64,000 nucleotides of DNA from Isoperla grammatica (taxonomy: Eukaryota > Arthropoda > Insecta > Plecoptera > Perlodidae). A model generated the notes under the pieces. The model ran no database searches. It was not told the DNA's origin and was given only the letters and a program-made list of their open reading frames with translations. Position 1 is the stretch's first letter. Each line of letters opens with the position of its first letter. Of this stretch, positions 34,373 to 47,929 are shown one piece after another. Location: assembly GCA_945910005.1 (NCBI GenBank), contig OX246744.1:5269680-5333679 (forward strand), given 5' to 3'. The position numbers were made by a program, and so were the translations under genes.

Positions 34373-35286
34373 AATGAGGCTTGTTCGCTCAAGACTCAAG
34401 CGGAAGACTTCCTTTACAAATGTGTGAAAGAACGACAGGAAACTGTTGATTCTCGATGAAGCAGAGTGCATGAAAGATGAATTAGATAATAATGTGAGAT
34501 CGGTACTGTATACGTATACGTTGGTATGGAGATAGTTCCCACATTACATGATTCAATACTTGTATCAAACTTATTGAATTCAATAACAAATCGAATCACA
34601 TAGTTGGGAGTAGTATTTGCATTATTGGGTTTTCTGCTTTTTAATCAACAACAATTCAAAGAATAAACGACCGACTATATGATAAGTTTTTGTTCTTGAA
34701 TTCAAGAAGTTTGACGAACGTATTTGACAGTGTAATGTGGGCATACAGAAGTGTAGATAAGATAAGATAAGATTGTGTTTATTTAGCTTCACCGCTATTA
34801 TTCTCGTATACATACACTTACAACTTATTATTACTATCAATTAAATATATATTAAATAATTATATAATACAGTAAACCAACTATTGTTATTTCGTGCCCC
34901 TGTACCGCTAAAAAGTTCCTAATGTCGGGTTAAAAGTTAAAACCCCATGTCTGGGTTCTCACCGCAGACAAACTCCTCTACATTCTAGAATCTAGAGAGA
35001 GTATTCCTAGAGGATATAGTTCAGAGATGGAGCATTCGATCACCCTGGTACCCGACATAACTCAATTGCCGAGTTTGACCAGACATCCAGACTTTTCTAA
35101 AGTTAACTCAAAGCCAAATAAGCTGCTTCGAAAGGCGCGTTAACAGTGGAGACCAGTAAAAGAGAATATGCTTGGGATCTCACTGCGCAAATTGAAGAGT
35201 CAAAATAATTGTAATAATTGTGTTGAACATACAGTGAGAGGAGTTTAATATGAAAGGTCAATATTAACGGATCTTTTCCAGTTTAA
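34373..35286. other. AT-rich non-coding stretch
   Basis: No gene recognised. Confidence 0.35.
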
Positions 35287-35289
35287 TAT

Positions 35290-35349
<60 letters not shown>
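35287..35349. repeat. TTTA microsatellite
   Basis: About 15 TTTA units. Confidence 0.97.
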
Positions 35350-36061
35350 ACATACTATTAAACATTCTAAGAGTGGTTTAATTGTCACGTATGATGTCAT
35401 TTTAGGCACTGATATCATTAAACGTGAGAGATCTTTTGATTCAATTTGCTGACTAGAAATTCATCCCTGATCCCTCTGAGATAATAATATCATTCACTAC
35501 CTTTGTCTGTTGGAGTGTGTAAGTAATTACACAGCAACTTTCTGAGTGCTGGGGTCATAGATTAGATTAGAGCGTCGGAGCCAATCAGCAAGCGGCTTTC
35601 TCAAATACTGACATCTGATTGGCCAATTCATCTATGACGTCAGCATTCACAACGTTACTGTGGATCGACTTTAGTTACTAGTTATTCATAATTAATTCAA
35701 TAAATCAATATATTTGTGTTTATTATTTATTGTAAACCCACTCAGTTACAAGAACTGTTGATCGGACATCTATTTGTAATCTATTATTTTATCAATTTTT
35801 AATCAATAATTCTAAACATGTTTTGTATGTTTGTTTGTAATATTAGGTATTATGTTCCTAAATTCAAATGTGTATTTTTTGATATGTACTTTAGCATAGT
35901 TTTTAGATAATAGTTATATATTTAGTTTAGTCATAGTAGAGCATCAAGCATTTACATGTCAATAGTAAAAATAATATCATAAAATTGTAATGCTTTATAG
36001 AAACCCTTAAATAATAGTAATACAAAAAAAAATACATTGTAGCATTTATTATGTGCTTTCA
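35350..36061. other. AT-rich non-coding stretch
   Basis: Contains the CCAATCAGC-type short repeat at 35578-35620 shared with 32740. No gene recognised. Confidence 0.35.
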
Positions 36062-36190
36062 TCTACGACGGCTCCTAAGTCACCGTTTAGATAAACACAC
36101 TCAAATCCTACCCGGGAACCGAACCCTGGTCTTTCTGTATTGAACGCAGTCATAAACCTACAAGACCAACGGACCACACTTTGAACATAC
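36062..36190 (-). mobile_element. SINE head of the SINE-A type, minus strand
   Basis: On the minus strand a tRNA-like head (GTCCGTTGGTCTTGTAGG, B-box GGTTCGGTTCC) is followed by AAACGGTGACTTAGGAGCCG, the hallmark of SINE-A. Confidence 0.7.
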
Positions 36191-37017
36191 ACTTTCTAAA
36201 GTGAATCTGGGATGTGGCTAAGTCTGCCAACTTGAAGACTGAAATCACGCCTCGCTATGTTCTAGAAATAACACCACCGTGCTGTTGCCAACCACACAAC
36301 ACGAAAACAATGACAGACGCATACAATCGGCCAACGGAACAACGTGAAATATAGTGAGCCGTAGGAAATTATTCGTGCATACATACATACAGGAACCACA
36401 AACTGTTAGCAAACTCTTGCGCGCCTGATAATAATACATAATGTATAAAGTAAATAATTGTAATGTTTGTTGTCAAGTTTGAAACTGGTCTGGGTGGCTG
36501 ATTGTTTTATAAATACAATCCGTGGCAGTTTGTAAATTATGGTTTGGTTTTGAATGGCGTGTTTTAATCCAGCCAGACATTTCTCCCAGTACAATAATAA
36601 TAACTGTTTTACAAGCAAAAGTTTTCCTTTCATAATAAACTTGTTACAAATATTTTGTTTATAATTGTTTGAGTGTTACACAACTTCAGTTCACCACCTA
36701 CACGAATAACACGTTGACTCTGTCCAATGTCTGTCGATCTCACAATAAAGGTTACTTCAACAAATGGGAGAATAATTCGGTAAAACAAATTAATTTCTCT
36801 CAAAACAAATTCCGGTTTAAATCGTGAAAATACCGAAATAAAAACTTACATGTATTCTATCCACAGTTATAATGTTGGTATGCATTAAAATAATGTATAT
36901 AATTATATTTTGTTTTCTAAATTATAAAGTACCACATTTAAAAATAAACTAGCTTCTTAGTGGGCACGAGAATGACGATTTTCGTGCCCATGAAACGTCC
37001 CAAACCTCCCTTGTAGG
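36191..37017. other. AT-rich non-coding stretch
   Basis: Minus-strand frames at 36245-36633 have no domain. No gene is called. Confidence 0.35.
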
Positions 37018-37222
37018 ATAAATAAATAAATAAATTCACATTTAGAGTCTACCCACTCAGTAACTAAACTGATTTGCAGTGGGGGACTTTAATTTAAAGT
37101 GACTAAATGACTAAACCAACCCTGTAGCCTCCGAACACCATCGACGAGTGAACGATAACCAATCAAAGATCGATATTTCAATTACGAAACAAATGAATCA
37201 GTGATTGGACAGTGCAGTTTTA
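37018..37222 (-). mobile_element. SINE-A copy, minus strand, truncated
   Basis: Plus-strand reading: AATAAATAAATAAATTCACA, CTACCCACTCAGTAACTAAA, CACCATCGACGAGTGAACGA, TGAATCAGTGATTGGACAGTG. Head and conserved 5' block absent. Confidence 0.85.
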
Positions 37223-37796
37223 TTCTATCGTGGATGGGGTTTATAAGTAGACATCGTACACGACTGAAACAATGTACACAATAAAATGGTGTCAATAAAC
37301 ACACCGCTTTGAAGCACAGCTGTAACTGAGAGCGAGGCGCTCAGTGTCGCATTGCTTATTATCGCGACTGGTGCGGGTCGGCGAGGTATGATTCTACAAT
37401 ACTTCGCTGTTTCCTATAGGTAGCTTTCAATAGACGTCACGTGGCGGCCATTATGAGGTACACATTGCTTGTTTACATTTGTTCTGTCAATAGAAGACAC
37501 ATAGGTTATCCAGGAAATATCACAGTTTCAAGCCGTATAGATTGATGTGTGCAGGTAAAATTTCAAGAAAATGATAACAAATGCAAATGATTGTCTTCAA
37601 ACAGAGTTTACGCGTTCTTATTTTGTTTTCAGTTATAATACGGAACCTTTGTTTGAAAACAGTTGATGTGTCAGTCAAAGGACATCTGCAATATTGCAAC
37701 AATGCAGTGTCGGAAGAACGTAAACAAATGTTTACAGAGTACCTCAGTATGGCTACCGTGCGACACCGGAAATGACGTTATTGCAAGCTCCCTATA
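37223..37796. other. Non-coding stretch with an inverted repeat
   Basis: AACAAATGCAAATGATTGTC at 37576 and nearby GTTTGAAAAC words form weak symmetry, and ACTGTGATATTTCCTGG has no partner. ACATTTGTTCT (37476) and AAACAAATGTTTAC (37723) hint at a worn element. No gene recognised. Confidence 0.3.
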
Positions 37797-38093
37797 GGGC
37801 ACTAGCAACACCAAAAGACAACAATGAAACAAATGAATTGAATCGATGGACAAACAACAAGCTGTCAAAAAAATAATTTCGTCTGATTTTGAAAAACAAA
37901 ACAAAAAACAAACAAATACACATACAAATCTTTCACTTAGTCGCTGTCTATCATTTAAAGTTTTAAATGAAGGTTCTATTGCTACACTTGCTTTTATTTC
38001 TATGGCTGCAATTTTATTACTTTGACAGCTGATGGTTTGTCCATCAGTTCAATTCATTTGTTCCATTGTTGTCTTTCGGTGTTGCTAGAGCCC
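37797..38093. mobile_element. MITE, copy 2 of the family at 289-556
   Basis: Ends GGGCACTAGCAACACC and GGTGTTGCTAGAGCCC are inverted with one mismatch. Pairing continues through AAAGACAACAATG/CATTGTTGTCTTT and CAAATGAATTGAA/TTCAATTCATTTG. It is non-coding. Confidence 0.85.
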
Positions 38094-38718
38094 TTTAACA
38101 GTGATGTAACTTACTAAGAAATTTCATGACCGATATTACAAAAATGTCGTTCAATTCATATAGAAGTTTGCGGTGGTTCCAAATTTCAACTTGATCGGTA
38201 TCTTCGTTCGACTGTTATCGCTAGAAATACAGACAAAAAAAAACACTAAACAAGTGCCATAAAAGTCGAATGGTAACGCTCGTTTCGCTCGCTTGATAAT
38301 AATAAACAGTACAAAATTAAACATCTGTCTTGCCTAGGTAAATGTCTGTTCTTGACAACTTCCATGGTCGGCCTAATCATTGAGCCCGTGTTAAAAACAC
38401 GTTGTTTGTTTTTGTGCGTGCGTTCTTTCTATGGTTTCAACGCGGTGTGAGTAGCAATATATATTATTTAGCATCTCACCGCTCTCGCCATCCAAGGCGG
38501 TGGCTTAATGAAGACAAATGACGCGAGAAAATGCATTCCTACCTACTTCTGTTCGCCTGATAGTTGTTTTGAGTTGACGCGGACCAGCTGTGGCTACGTT
38601 ATAACATGTCACAGGAAACAGAGGAGTTGGGTGTTTTATCTGACGTTTTGACAATTAACGACTGTTTCAACATTACCTCCTTGTTTTGTAGGCGGAGAAA
38701 CTTGATTCTGTTTTCCTG
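38094..38718. other. Non-coding stretch
   Basis: No gene recognised. Confidence 0.35.
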
Positions 38719-38721
38719 TTA

Positions 38722-39000
38722 AGCCCGGTTTACACACCGTAATAAGGTTTAAGGTCTAAGGTTTAACAAAGTTGAATCAAGCTAGTAGCATCATGGCGTT
38801 CACATAACTTCCTAAGATTTAAGGGCTAGGACGAAAGTTGAAACTATTCCAACCTTATTCCGGTGTGTAAACCCAGCATTTCAACTTTCGTCCTAGCCCT
38901 TAAATCTTAGGAAGTTATGTGAACACCATGATGCTACTAGCTTGATTCAACTTTGTTAAGCCTTAGACCTTAAACCTTATTACGGTGTGTAAACCGGGCT
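38722..39000. mobile_element. Palindromic MITE, 279 bases, TTA target duplication
   Basis: Inverted arms of about 120 bases run from AGCCCGGTTTACACACCGTA to the matching TACGGTGTGTAAACCGGGCT. TTA flanks both sides (38719-38721, 39001-39003). The arms are nearly identical in inverse (for example AAATCTTAGGAAGTTATGTG and its counterpart). The short spacer carries another TTCCGGTGTGTAAACCCAGC, a third partial copy of the terminus. A TTA duplication suggests a PIF/Harbinger-type mover. Confidence 0.88.
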
Positions 39001-39003
39001 TTA

Positions 39004-42000
39004 CATTCTTCAATACATACACTTCTGTAAGAAACTTTAGTATCAATGATATCTTTAGTGCCACAGTCCGAATCCCCAACTGTTATTTTCTAACCACGAT
39101 ACCAATCCTTCAAAATAAGAGCCGGTATTTCAATGTCCAGTTAAAATTTACTCCTCGGTTATATTGTTTTCGCCGTGATAACGACAAATAGAAATGCCCG
39201 AAAGTGGGCGCTTACCTGGCAGTTAAATTTACTTGGCACTTTAACTGGACATTGCTGCTTTCAATTCTCAACACTTTTGAATACGTTATTCCTTTCTCCT
39301 TTATTGTTACGCACGCTTTTGATTCGTCAATGTTCATAAAAATCTTAAGATGTTGCAAGACTGTCGACTGTTATACGCAAAAAGATTAATCTTGATTAGA
39401 TTAAAAAGAGCAAGAAGAGCCAGAAGATTAAACCTTTGTATATACCTTGTTTGAGACAAACAACTAAAGATAGTAAAAAAATCCAAAATGTCCGATAGTG
39501 TGCACTCCTTTTTAACGAAAATCAATAAGTCAATGTTTTTTTGATACAAACAAACAACTAGAGGTAATGAAAACTTCAAAAATGTAAGATAAGTATGCTA
39601 GGCCTTTTCAACGAAAATCAATAAGTTAATGTTTTTTGACATTCATATACACGGATGACATTAATAACATTACCATTTTGGAACATTTCCATATTCAAAA
39701 CAAAGTTTTGATTTACAAGCAGAGCAGATATAATTCATATAAACACATTAAAGTTAGTCGTCTGTTAATATAACGTCTAGCTGGATTAAGCATTGTTGTC
39801 CGTTCTTCTGAAAACCAGTGTTGCCACATTTATCAACAAAACAACCTCGTATCAATATCTATTATAAACCCAGTAGTTCGGGTATTTTGTGAGAGAGAAA
39901 TGATTGAATATTAAGTTGATGGTTTTGTGAGCTGGTTCCCTTCTCGACTCCATTAGAGAAGCAAAGATAATCGGTTGGAAACCAGGTCAGATTAGGTGGT
40001 TCGTCAATATTGATCTACTTTTGATAAACTCCACCGTTTAAGCTCGTCACGTATTATTATACTGTGCTTGATATGTTGTCGCGATTAGGGATGGATATTT
40101 GCGGAGATTAGTTTAGTAGCGAATGTTTCACGAGTAGGTTCATTGAGTTTGTTAGTGGTAGGTTGGTTATAGTGGGTGGTTTAGTAGGCTATGTTCGCAC
40201 CATTGTCTACAACATTTTATTCATAATAAAAAACGGTTTCTATTGGCCATTTACTTTACTCCTATATAATATATATACATATATATTGAATGAAATGAAG
40301 GTACGAAACGTCGTGAAGCAAGGTATGTGAAAAAACAGCCTCTTCACAAAACGTGGACGAATACCCCGAAACCCCGTGTTACATCCCATTTTGTCTACGA
40401 AAATCTACGTCACAACATTTTTATATATAAACCTATTGCTACACAAATAGAAACATTTAGATACAAAACTGGATTTGTTGAGTCAAAATCTATCCAGGCC
40501 TAGGTTGGAAAGGATTTTTTTTGTGAAAGCAATCATATTTTAGCGGTTACTTAGAAAATATAAATACATACACATTCATGTAATTTGCATGTGAACACTG
40601 CAAAACGTTTTATGCTATTAGGCGTGCCTATAACACAAAACAAAAATGTATAAGGTTACTTTCAACAATGCAAAATAGGCTGCAAATATCTGTCGCAAAT
40701 ATCTTGGAAGATACCAAATTGATAGTTTTCATGAACTTTTCTGCAGGTGGATACCATTCTTGGTGATATGTTTTAATATGTTGCCGTGGAGAAAGAGTGA
40801 AGTCAATTTTAGTAGAATGTTTCTGATTGGTGGTTGCCATACAGAAGACTAATTACTAATTAGTCCCGGGATAAATGTTTAGATGCACAAATTCACAGAA
40901 ACTCGGTTTAATTCCTACGATTTCCGTAAGAGAAACACGCTGGGTATTATTTAATATCTGTGTTTAGGTAGGCTAAAACACTTGAATTGAAGTGTACCCC
41001 AACTCATCCCTTGGGTTCACGAGTGAGAAATTAAAACTCTAAAACCAGAACGCTAAAGTTCGGGGTTGTCGGGTCGCGAGGTGGTATTCGGCTAACGCAA
41101 ACAGCTGGTCTGTAACCCCCCCCCCCAGGCATGGGGAATGTGAGCGCTCACTGCGTGTGCGAATGCCATATCGATTAACATGGAAATGAACGGATTTAAA
41201 GCTGATTGTGTGGTCAATTGATATAAAAGAGAGAGGGAGAGAGATAGATAGAGAGAGAGAGAGAGGGAGAGAAGTTAATTAGAGTTTAGACACGGAGCAA
41301 AACTCGCTGTAAAATTAATACCTCGCTCGAGACTGGGAATCCGATTAAAGGATGTGTTTGTTTTTTATTAATTTATTTAAAGTCAACTTTTCTTTCCTGT
41401 TCGGTTTTTCAATTGATTTATAAAAGTGTACACAATATACAAGGAAATCGATATATTTATCTTAAATGAACATGGAAAATAATCATAAAATACATTCAAA
41501 CAGAAATTCAATACAAGGAAATGTTGTGATTGAAAATTGATAAAGCATAAAACAAAAATTGAAAGAAATATAAGAACGGAATTGAAATAATAAATTGCAA
41601 TCTTAGAAAAACGAACTTGCGAGAGAATAAGAAAAGTAATATAACTACAAATTACTTTCAATGTGAGCGATGAAAATATTTACAGAGATGAGGAGAGTGA
41701 AGTGGAAGAATGAAACAATTTACAAGAAAAACAAAAGTAAAGAAACGATAAACAAGAAAAGAAAAGAACAAAGAAATCAATAGAAAATAAGCTGAGAAAA
41801 AGGAAAGAACACAAAAAAAATGTTTGGTTAATCGATCCCAACTCAAACGAATATGCGGATTGCAAAAGGAAAAAAACGAAAACAATAACCAAAATGTCCC
41901 GTAATCAGAAACGCGAGAATAGAACATTCTGTTCAAATCTTAGACTATCATCATCACTAGTTCTCAAACAAAAAAACATATAGAGAAAGGAAGAGTTGCA

Positions 42001-42173
42001 AATATATCTCAGGACCTATTATTTTAACACGTGACGCACGTGACGTAGTGACGCATGAGAATCTATTATCCTATTAATATCTAGTATTCTTCTGTTGTGT
42101 ACCCCCAGCAAGCACAGAACTGGTGTGTGCTTATGGCCCATCAGCGGCAAACTGCTGCAAACGTTTTCCTTCA
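39004..42173. other. AT-rich non-coding stretch
   Basis: GA-rich run at 41228-41274 and a purine-rich tract at about 41640-41900, which explains the Phe/Leu-rich minus-strand frames there. A C-run lies at 41117-41129. No gene recognised. Confidence 0.4.
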
Positions 42174-42898
42174 GCGGGCCGCCTATGGCCCATAAACACA
42201 AAATTGTACAGACGGGTAACAGTAGGCGGCCCGCCTTTGGCCCATAAACTCACAACCGACAGGCGGCGAATAGTAGACGGGGCGCCTATGGCCCATAAGG
42301 TCACAACCGACAGGCGGCGAATAGTAGGCGGGGCGCCTATGGCCCATAAGCTCACAACCGACAGGCGGCGAATAGTAGGCGGGGCGCCTATGGCCCATAA
42401 GCTCACAACCGACAGGCGGCGAATAGTAGGCGGGGCGCCTATGGCCCATAAGCTCACAACCGACAGGCGGCGAATAGTAGGCGGGACGCCTATGGCCCAT
42501 AAGCTCACAACCGACAGGCGGCGAATAGTAGGCGGCCCGCCTATGGCCCATAAGCTCACAACCGACAGGCGGCGAATAGTAGGCGGCCCGCCTGTGGCCC
42601 ATAAGCTCACAACCGACAGGCGGCGAATAGTAGGCGGCCCGCCTATGGCCCATAAGCTCACAACCGACAGGCGGCGAATAGTAGGCTGCCCGTTTGTGGC
42701 CCATTAGCTCACAACCGACAGGCGGCGAATAGTAGGCGGCCCGCCTATGGCCCATAAGCTCACAACCGACAGGCGGCGAATAGTAGGCGGCCCGTTTGTG
42801 GCCCATAAGCTCACAACCGACAGGCGGCGAACAGTGGGCGGCCCGCCTATGGCCCATAAGCTCACAACCGACAGGCGGCAAACAGTGGGCAACCCGCC
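42174..42898. repeat. 51-base minisatellite, about 14 units
   Basis: The unit is GGCCCGCCTATGGCCCATAA followed by GCTCACAACCGACAGGCGG and CGAATAGTAG. Units differ mainly at the GGGGCGCC / GGCCCGCC / GGCCCGTT boundary. Because the unit is 17 codons, long frames stay open on both strands (up to 256 codons). The first units (to about 42250) and last units are the most diverged. Related words occur at 49940-50120. Confidence 0.95.
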
Positions 42899-44128
42899 TG
42901 CGCAATTGACAATGCGCAATACCTACTAAAGTGATGCATACGCCTACAATCAATCAATCATATGGTGTAGGTTTATGTGGTACAATCAGTAATGATCACT
43001 TTTTACATTATTTAATTGAATTATTGCAGTTCATAGGTACCTGAACTAATAAAATTTAATTAACACCAATACAATAACTTTCTTCTTAGAACTCTACCAT
43101 AGCCAATTGCTACCGATTCCTTTAGCAGGCAAATGTTTATTTCTTTATAGACCTACAATCAAACCACTGGTACATAAAATATGCGCAAGGAATTGAATCG
43201 AATCGAAATTAATTTATTTTCAGGTACAGCGATAGTAAAAATATAGTTTCAGGTTTTGTGTTTCTAAATTATTCTATTTTGGATTCGATTAAGGTTCGGG
43301 GTTTATGGTCACTTCCCGTACAGGGTTCCAAATGGTTTACTTTGAAAAAAAAATGTCTTGTATTTAATATATTGGATATATTAATGAAATGCCGTGTGCA
43401 TTTTGTATGCAACACCAAAACAAAATGCAACAATGAGTGTGTTTCATTCAAGGTTGGATAGTCTTATTTTAAATCATAGTTTTAGAACCGAGTTAGATAT
43501 TATTATATAGCGAAGTGTTATGTACATATATTTTTTTTGTGTGTGTAGTTGTATTTGATTTGTTTAGTGTTAATCTGATGTTTTAAAATATGCATTATAT
43601 TATGCCTCCGTGTGCAATCTTCTGTAATATGGAAATAAGCACGGCATTAAATGATCAGCACTGTACTGGGGCTCTGTGCATAACTTACCACACCCACAAA
43701 CCAAAACACGTTTCAGGTGAATATTATTATTAGTATTAGTATGAGTTCAATAAGCGTCATTAGTTTTTGCTTGGCGGGCGTACAGTGACGAGTATATGTA
43801 CCCTTTTAAGTAGGTGAAGTTGTCTCCAGAGAGGTGTACGCTTTATGCCATCATTGTTGGAAAAAAGGAAATACTGTGTTTGTGTGTGGTGTTTAATATT
43901 ACTGTTATGGCTTTTATATCATTGTGAATTTGGTTCGTTTTTAAACCTCGTGTATGGACTAGTACACATTTATAGTCGCACAATTAATGTTATTTTTATC
44001 CTATTAACTTTTTCATACGCCACAGTAGGTATAATTTTTGGAATTATTGCACGTCCTTCTTTATGCAAGTGGTCCATAAAATATGCATACAAGCAAATGT
44101 TTATGATTTTATTATCTAATACCTATAT
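42899..44128. other. AT-rich non-coding stretch
   Basis: A 96-codon frame at 43845-44135 is hydrophobic but has no recognisable domain and runs into the next element. No gene is called. Confidence 0.35.
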
Positions 44129-44249
44129 CTTATGACTTCCAACTAAACGTTTTGGTTGTCAGATGACTTCATTTCACAGCCTCTGATTGGTGGTTTCCTT
44201 GGTGAAAACAAGTTAGCGTATACTTTAACATTTAGTTGGAAGTCATAAG
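44129..44249. mobile_element. Short MITE, 121 bases
   Basis: CTTATGACTTCCAACTAAAC and GTTAAATG-type right end TTTAGTTGGAAGTCATAAG are inverted with one mismatch in about 23 bases. The interior has CTGATTGGTGG. Confidence 0.7.
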
Positions 44250-44650
44250 AGCGGGCATAAGACTTATAGTAACTACAATATCTATACTACCATGTACGCA
44301 CCAAATATAATAAGATTAATCGGGTAAATGGAAACATCACAATATTATGTACATTCACTTTTGACGCATATCACAGCTTTACGTGACTTTGTTTTCAATG
44401 ACATTTTGTTCTTTCTGTTATTCTCAATGCAGTTCAAACTACCGCTCAGTTTGAGAGCGTTTATTGGCTGAATCAGGCAGTCCTCGCCAATCTAACCAAT
44501 CACGGGCAACAGTTTCCGCGCATAGTTCGTAAACTGTTAGCGGTCGAAATGAATCAATGGCCGTGTACATACAACTTGAATGAAATCACTCAATAAGATA
44601 AATTGACATCTGTAGTATTTCCAAATGATATTTTCGAAAACAAACGCCAG
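44250..44650. other. Non-coding stretch
   Basis: No gene recognised. Confidence 0.35.
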
Positions 44651-44730
44651 CTTTGTTGACCGCGGTCGATTAGGCGTTGGTCTAGTGAACCGAGGTCTCT
44701 GCGTTCCAGGTTTGAATCCTTGCTTGGGCA
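44651..44730 (+). mobile_element. tRNA-like sequence (probable SINE head)
   Basis: GCGTTGGTCTAGTGAACCGA (A-box-like) and the B-box-like GGTTTGAATCC are about 30 bases apart. The sequence does not form a clean cloverleaf. Probably a tRNA-derived repeat of a third type. Confidence 0.45.
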
Positions 44731-46402
44731 TGGATATATCGTGTATGTGTGTGGTGTTTTTTCATCATCATAGTTACCCACTCATCGTTTCAATTAGCCA
44801 TAGTTGCAAAAATATGATACGTAAAGTCCAAATATCATCATCTAAAACAAACCAATTGTATGTATTTTATTTTTGTGATTTCCGCACCCACACTAATAAC
44901 AGTCTATACATTTTTTGTTGTATGTCGTTCAATGCTCATAGTATGCTACCGAAATGGCGTGCGCATTCAGACCTTTTTCACTAGGTATTTTGAATTTTGA
45001 TAGCTATCATAGAATGGCTACAATGACGTGTTATGTTTTATGATGTTCACGGCAAACATGCAGAATTAAACAACGAACTTAGTCGACAAATTAAAAAGCT
45101 TTTATTATGGTTTAAAAGCGGTTATTGTATGATTAAACAATACGAAAGTTTAGATCTAGCCCGTATCTACATTATGGAATTTTTCATACAATGATAGCTT
45201 TAATAGTTTATGAATTATAGCCTATTGAGTAGACCACGGTCGAAATTATGCGGAAATCAATGGAAAAATCAACTTGAAGGTTTTAATTTATTTAAATAAA
45301 ACAAACTTCTCAACGGATTTAAATAATATTTCGTGCAATTATTAGCAACGTATCGAGAAATAATGTACACAAATTCTAAGATTGTTACTTCAACCGCCAT
45401 TTTGTAAACACAAATTTTGTTTATTATAAAGTTTTTTTTTTTTGAAAGAGTAATATGATATTAAAAAAAATATGTGTTGGCTTTAATACATTGAAAAAAC
45501 CCGCTCACGGGCAACGCGGAGCGTTTTCCTTGTTAGTGAGCAAACACAAGTCAGACAGAAGAGAACAGAACAGAGAACACATGGATCATCATTACGATAG
45601 AAGACATTATTTGGTGAGTATGAACAACAATCATATTAACTGGTAGGGCATAGGCTATGCTATAGAGCTTGCCCATGTTGTTGGGTTTCAAGTCAAACCC
45701 AAAGCATTGGCAGTGAATATCCAGCCTTGCATTGGGTTTATAATTCCTAAAACCCAATGCCTTTGTTCTTGGCTAACCCATAATAGGTGTTATTTGGCAT
45801 CTACAACAATTTGTGTTGTATTCAAGAGTAGAATACGGGCTCGTGCAGTGGCGTATACACGGGGGGGAGGGGGAGGGGGGACAACCCCCCCCCCCTTTTT
45901 TGCAAAGGAAACATGGGTAATGACCGTTTACATTTCAATAAGACAGTATTTTAGACATTTGTTTTTGTTAAAAATACACGCACCGATCTATGATTATATT
46001 TGTATCTACCAACACCTCAGCTGTTCTTGGCGGGGTGGGCCCTGGATGTGAAACCACACTCACACTATCGAATGAGGCACGGAACGGAATCCATATCACT
46101 TGATACTTGCTGACTCGCACAGAAGACGCCGCCACAGAAAGCGAGGCGGTGTAGTGGTGTAACGTGTACACTTTTAGAAACAATGCCGCAATTCATTCAA
46201 GTTGACGCATGTAGCTGACCCTACATTAGGTCCAGCCAAACACATTATTTAATATTTATTTAGTCATTGTCTGAGTCTCGCAATCGGCGGTCGCATAGTG
46301 TGACAATACAGGCAATAGGCACAAGTGCAGCGCTAATTGCGAACACAAAGGTGAGTACAGATTAATAAAATAAAATATAACACATCAGGATCTATCTACT
46401 CT
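44731..46402. other. Non-coding stretch; lone hAT-like end and G/C runs at 45846-45898
   Basis: CAGTGGCGTATACACGGGGG at 45846 followed by G- and C-runs resembles the terminal region of local hAT-type elements, but no partner end was found. No gene recognised. Confidence 0.35.
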
Positions 46403-46840
<438 letters not shown>

Positions 46841-46935
46841 CTACTCAAAAAACATTGACATGCTTTTTTTAGTGAGATGATCTACCCTGTTATGGTTGAG
46901 GACCAAGTGGTCCTGCCTATTTCTTTAGCTCTTTT

Positions 46936-47075
46936 AATTAAATAAATAAATAAATAAATTCACATTTGGAGTCTACCCACTCAGTAACAAGACTGATTTT
47001 CAGTGGGGGACTTTAATCTGTGGGCTGAAAATCTGTTCTTGTAACCGAGTGGGTAGACCATAAATACAATAATTC
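46936..47075. mobile_element. Two SINE-A tail fragments in opposite orientation
   Basis: AATAAATAAATTCACATTTG to CAGTGGGGGACTTTAAT is a minus-strand 3' fragment. It is followed directly by CTGAAAATCTGTTCTTGTAA and CCGAGTGGGTAGACC, a plus-strand 3' fragment. Confidence 0.75.
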
Positions 47076-47225
47076 GTTTAATTATTTATTATTTATTTTT
47101 AATTAATAATAATTTTTAATTGAAATTTGTTTAATTATTTATTATTATTTTTATTTCCATTTACAAGTAGTGCAATCAGGTAATTTAAATAACTTGTGTA
47201 GCTAACGCCATCATACACAGCTAAG

Positions 47226-47500
47226 GCTGGTTGGTCCAGTGGGTTTATTCCTGCTTCCACTGCAGAAGGTCCGGGGTTTGAATCCCGGTTCGGGCTGGGG
47301 TTTTTTAATTTTGGAATTTGACTTAAATCTATCTGTATGGTACTGGTCTATAATATGTAAACGGTGACTTTGGAGCCGTCATAGCAACGAAGCCCATAAT
47401 AAGTAGTATATAAATGTCCCCCGCTGAAAATCTGTTCTTGTAACCGAGTGGGTAGACCGTAAATACAGTTTTTTTAATTATTTGTTATTATTTTTTATTT
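47226..47500 (+). mobile_element. SINE-A variant with tRNA-like head and short body
   Basis: The head has GGTTGGTCCAGTGGGTTTAT, loop CTTCCAC and the B-box-like GGTTTGAATCC. The body has AAACGGTGACTTTGGAGCCG, CATAGCAACGAAGCCC and then jumps to CGCTGAAAATCTGTTCTTG and ACCGAGTGGGTAGACC. The middle of the SINE-A body (about 150 bases) is missing, so this is a short subfamily or an internal deletion. Confidence 0.82.
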
Positions 47501-47929
47501 CCATTTACAAGTAGTGCAATCAGGTATGTCCCTGCGTTCTACCACAGAAATACCACAGCTGCCACAGACACAAATACTCTTTAGTGAATTTGAAATCGAT
47601 TAATTGTTAATTAATTTTATTAAATTTCATATTTTAAACCATGCATATAGTACGTAATCATACAATTTTATTTCATCCCTGAAAACGCAATTTTTCCGTT
47701 GATCCCATTGTTGATTGGCAACCCATTCTCTGGTTTACACAAGTGGCCAAATATCCTGTTATGACTTGTTATCTGTTTTTATTAGGTACATAATATAAAA
47801 AATATAAAAAAATAAAAAATGCTCAGCTGTAGTGCCATCGAATTGAAATTTATTAGGCTTAATCAAAGAAGTTTTCATAACATTGTTCTAACTTGGTATT
47901 TTTCTATTTTATTTCAGCTTAAATACCAG
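47501..47929. other. AT-rich non-coding stretch
   Basis: No gene recognised. Confidence 0.35.

Noticed and set aside
41383..41936. Hydrophobic Phe/Leu-rich minus-strand frames resembling membrane proteins
   Set aside because: The plus strand is purine-rich low-complexity sequence, which gives Phe/Leu/Ser codons on the other strand.
42123..42953. Frames of 176-256 codons with a 17-residue period
   Set aside because: They arise from the 51-base minisatellite; frames on both strands are equally long.
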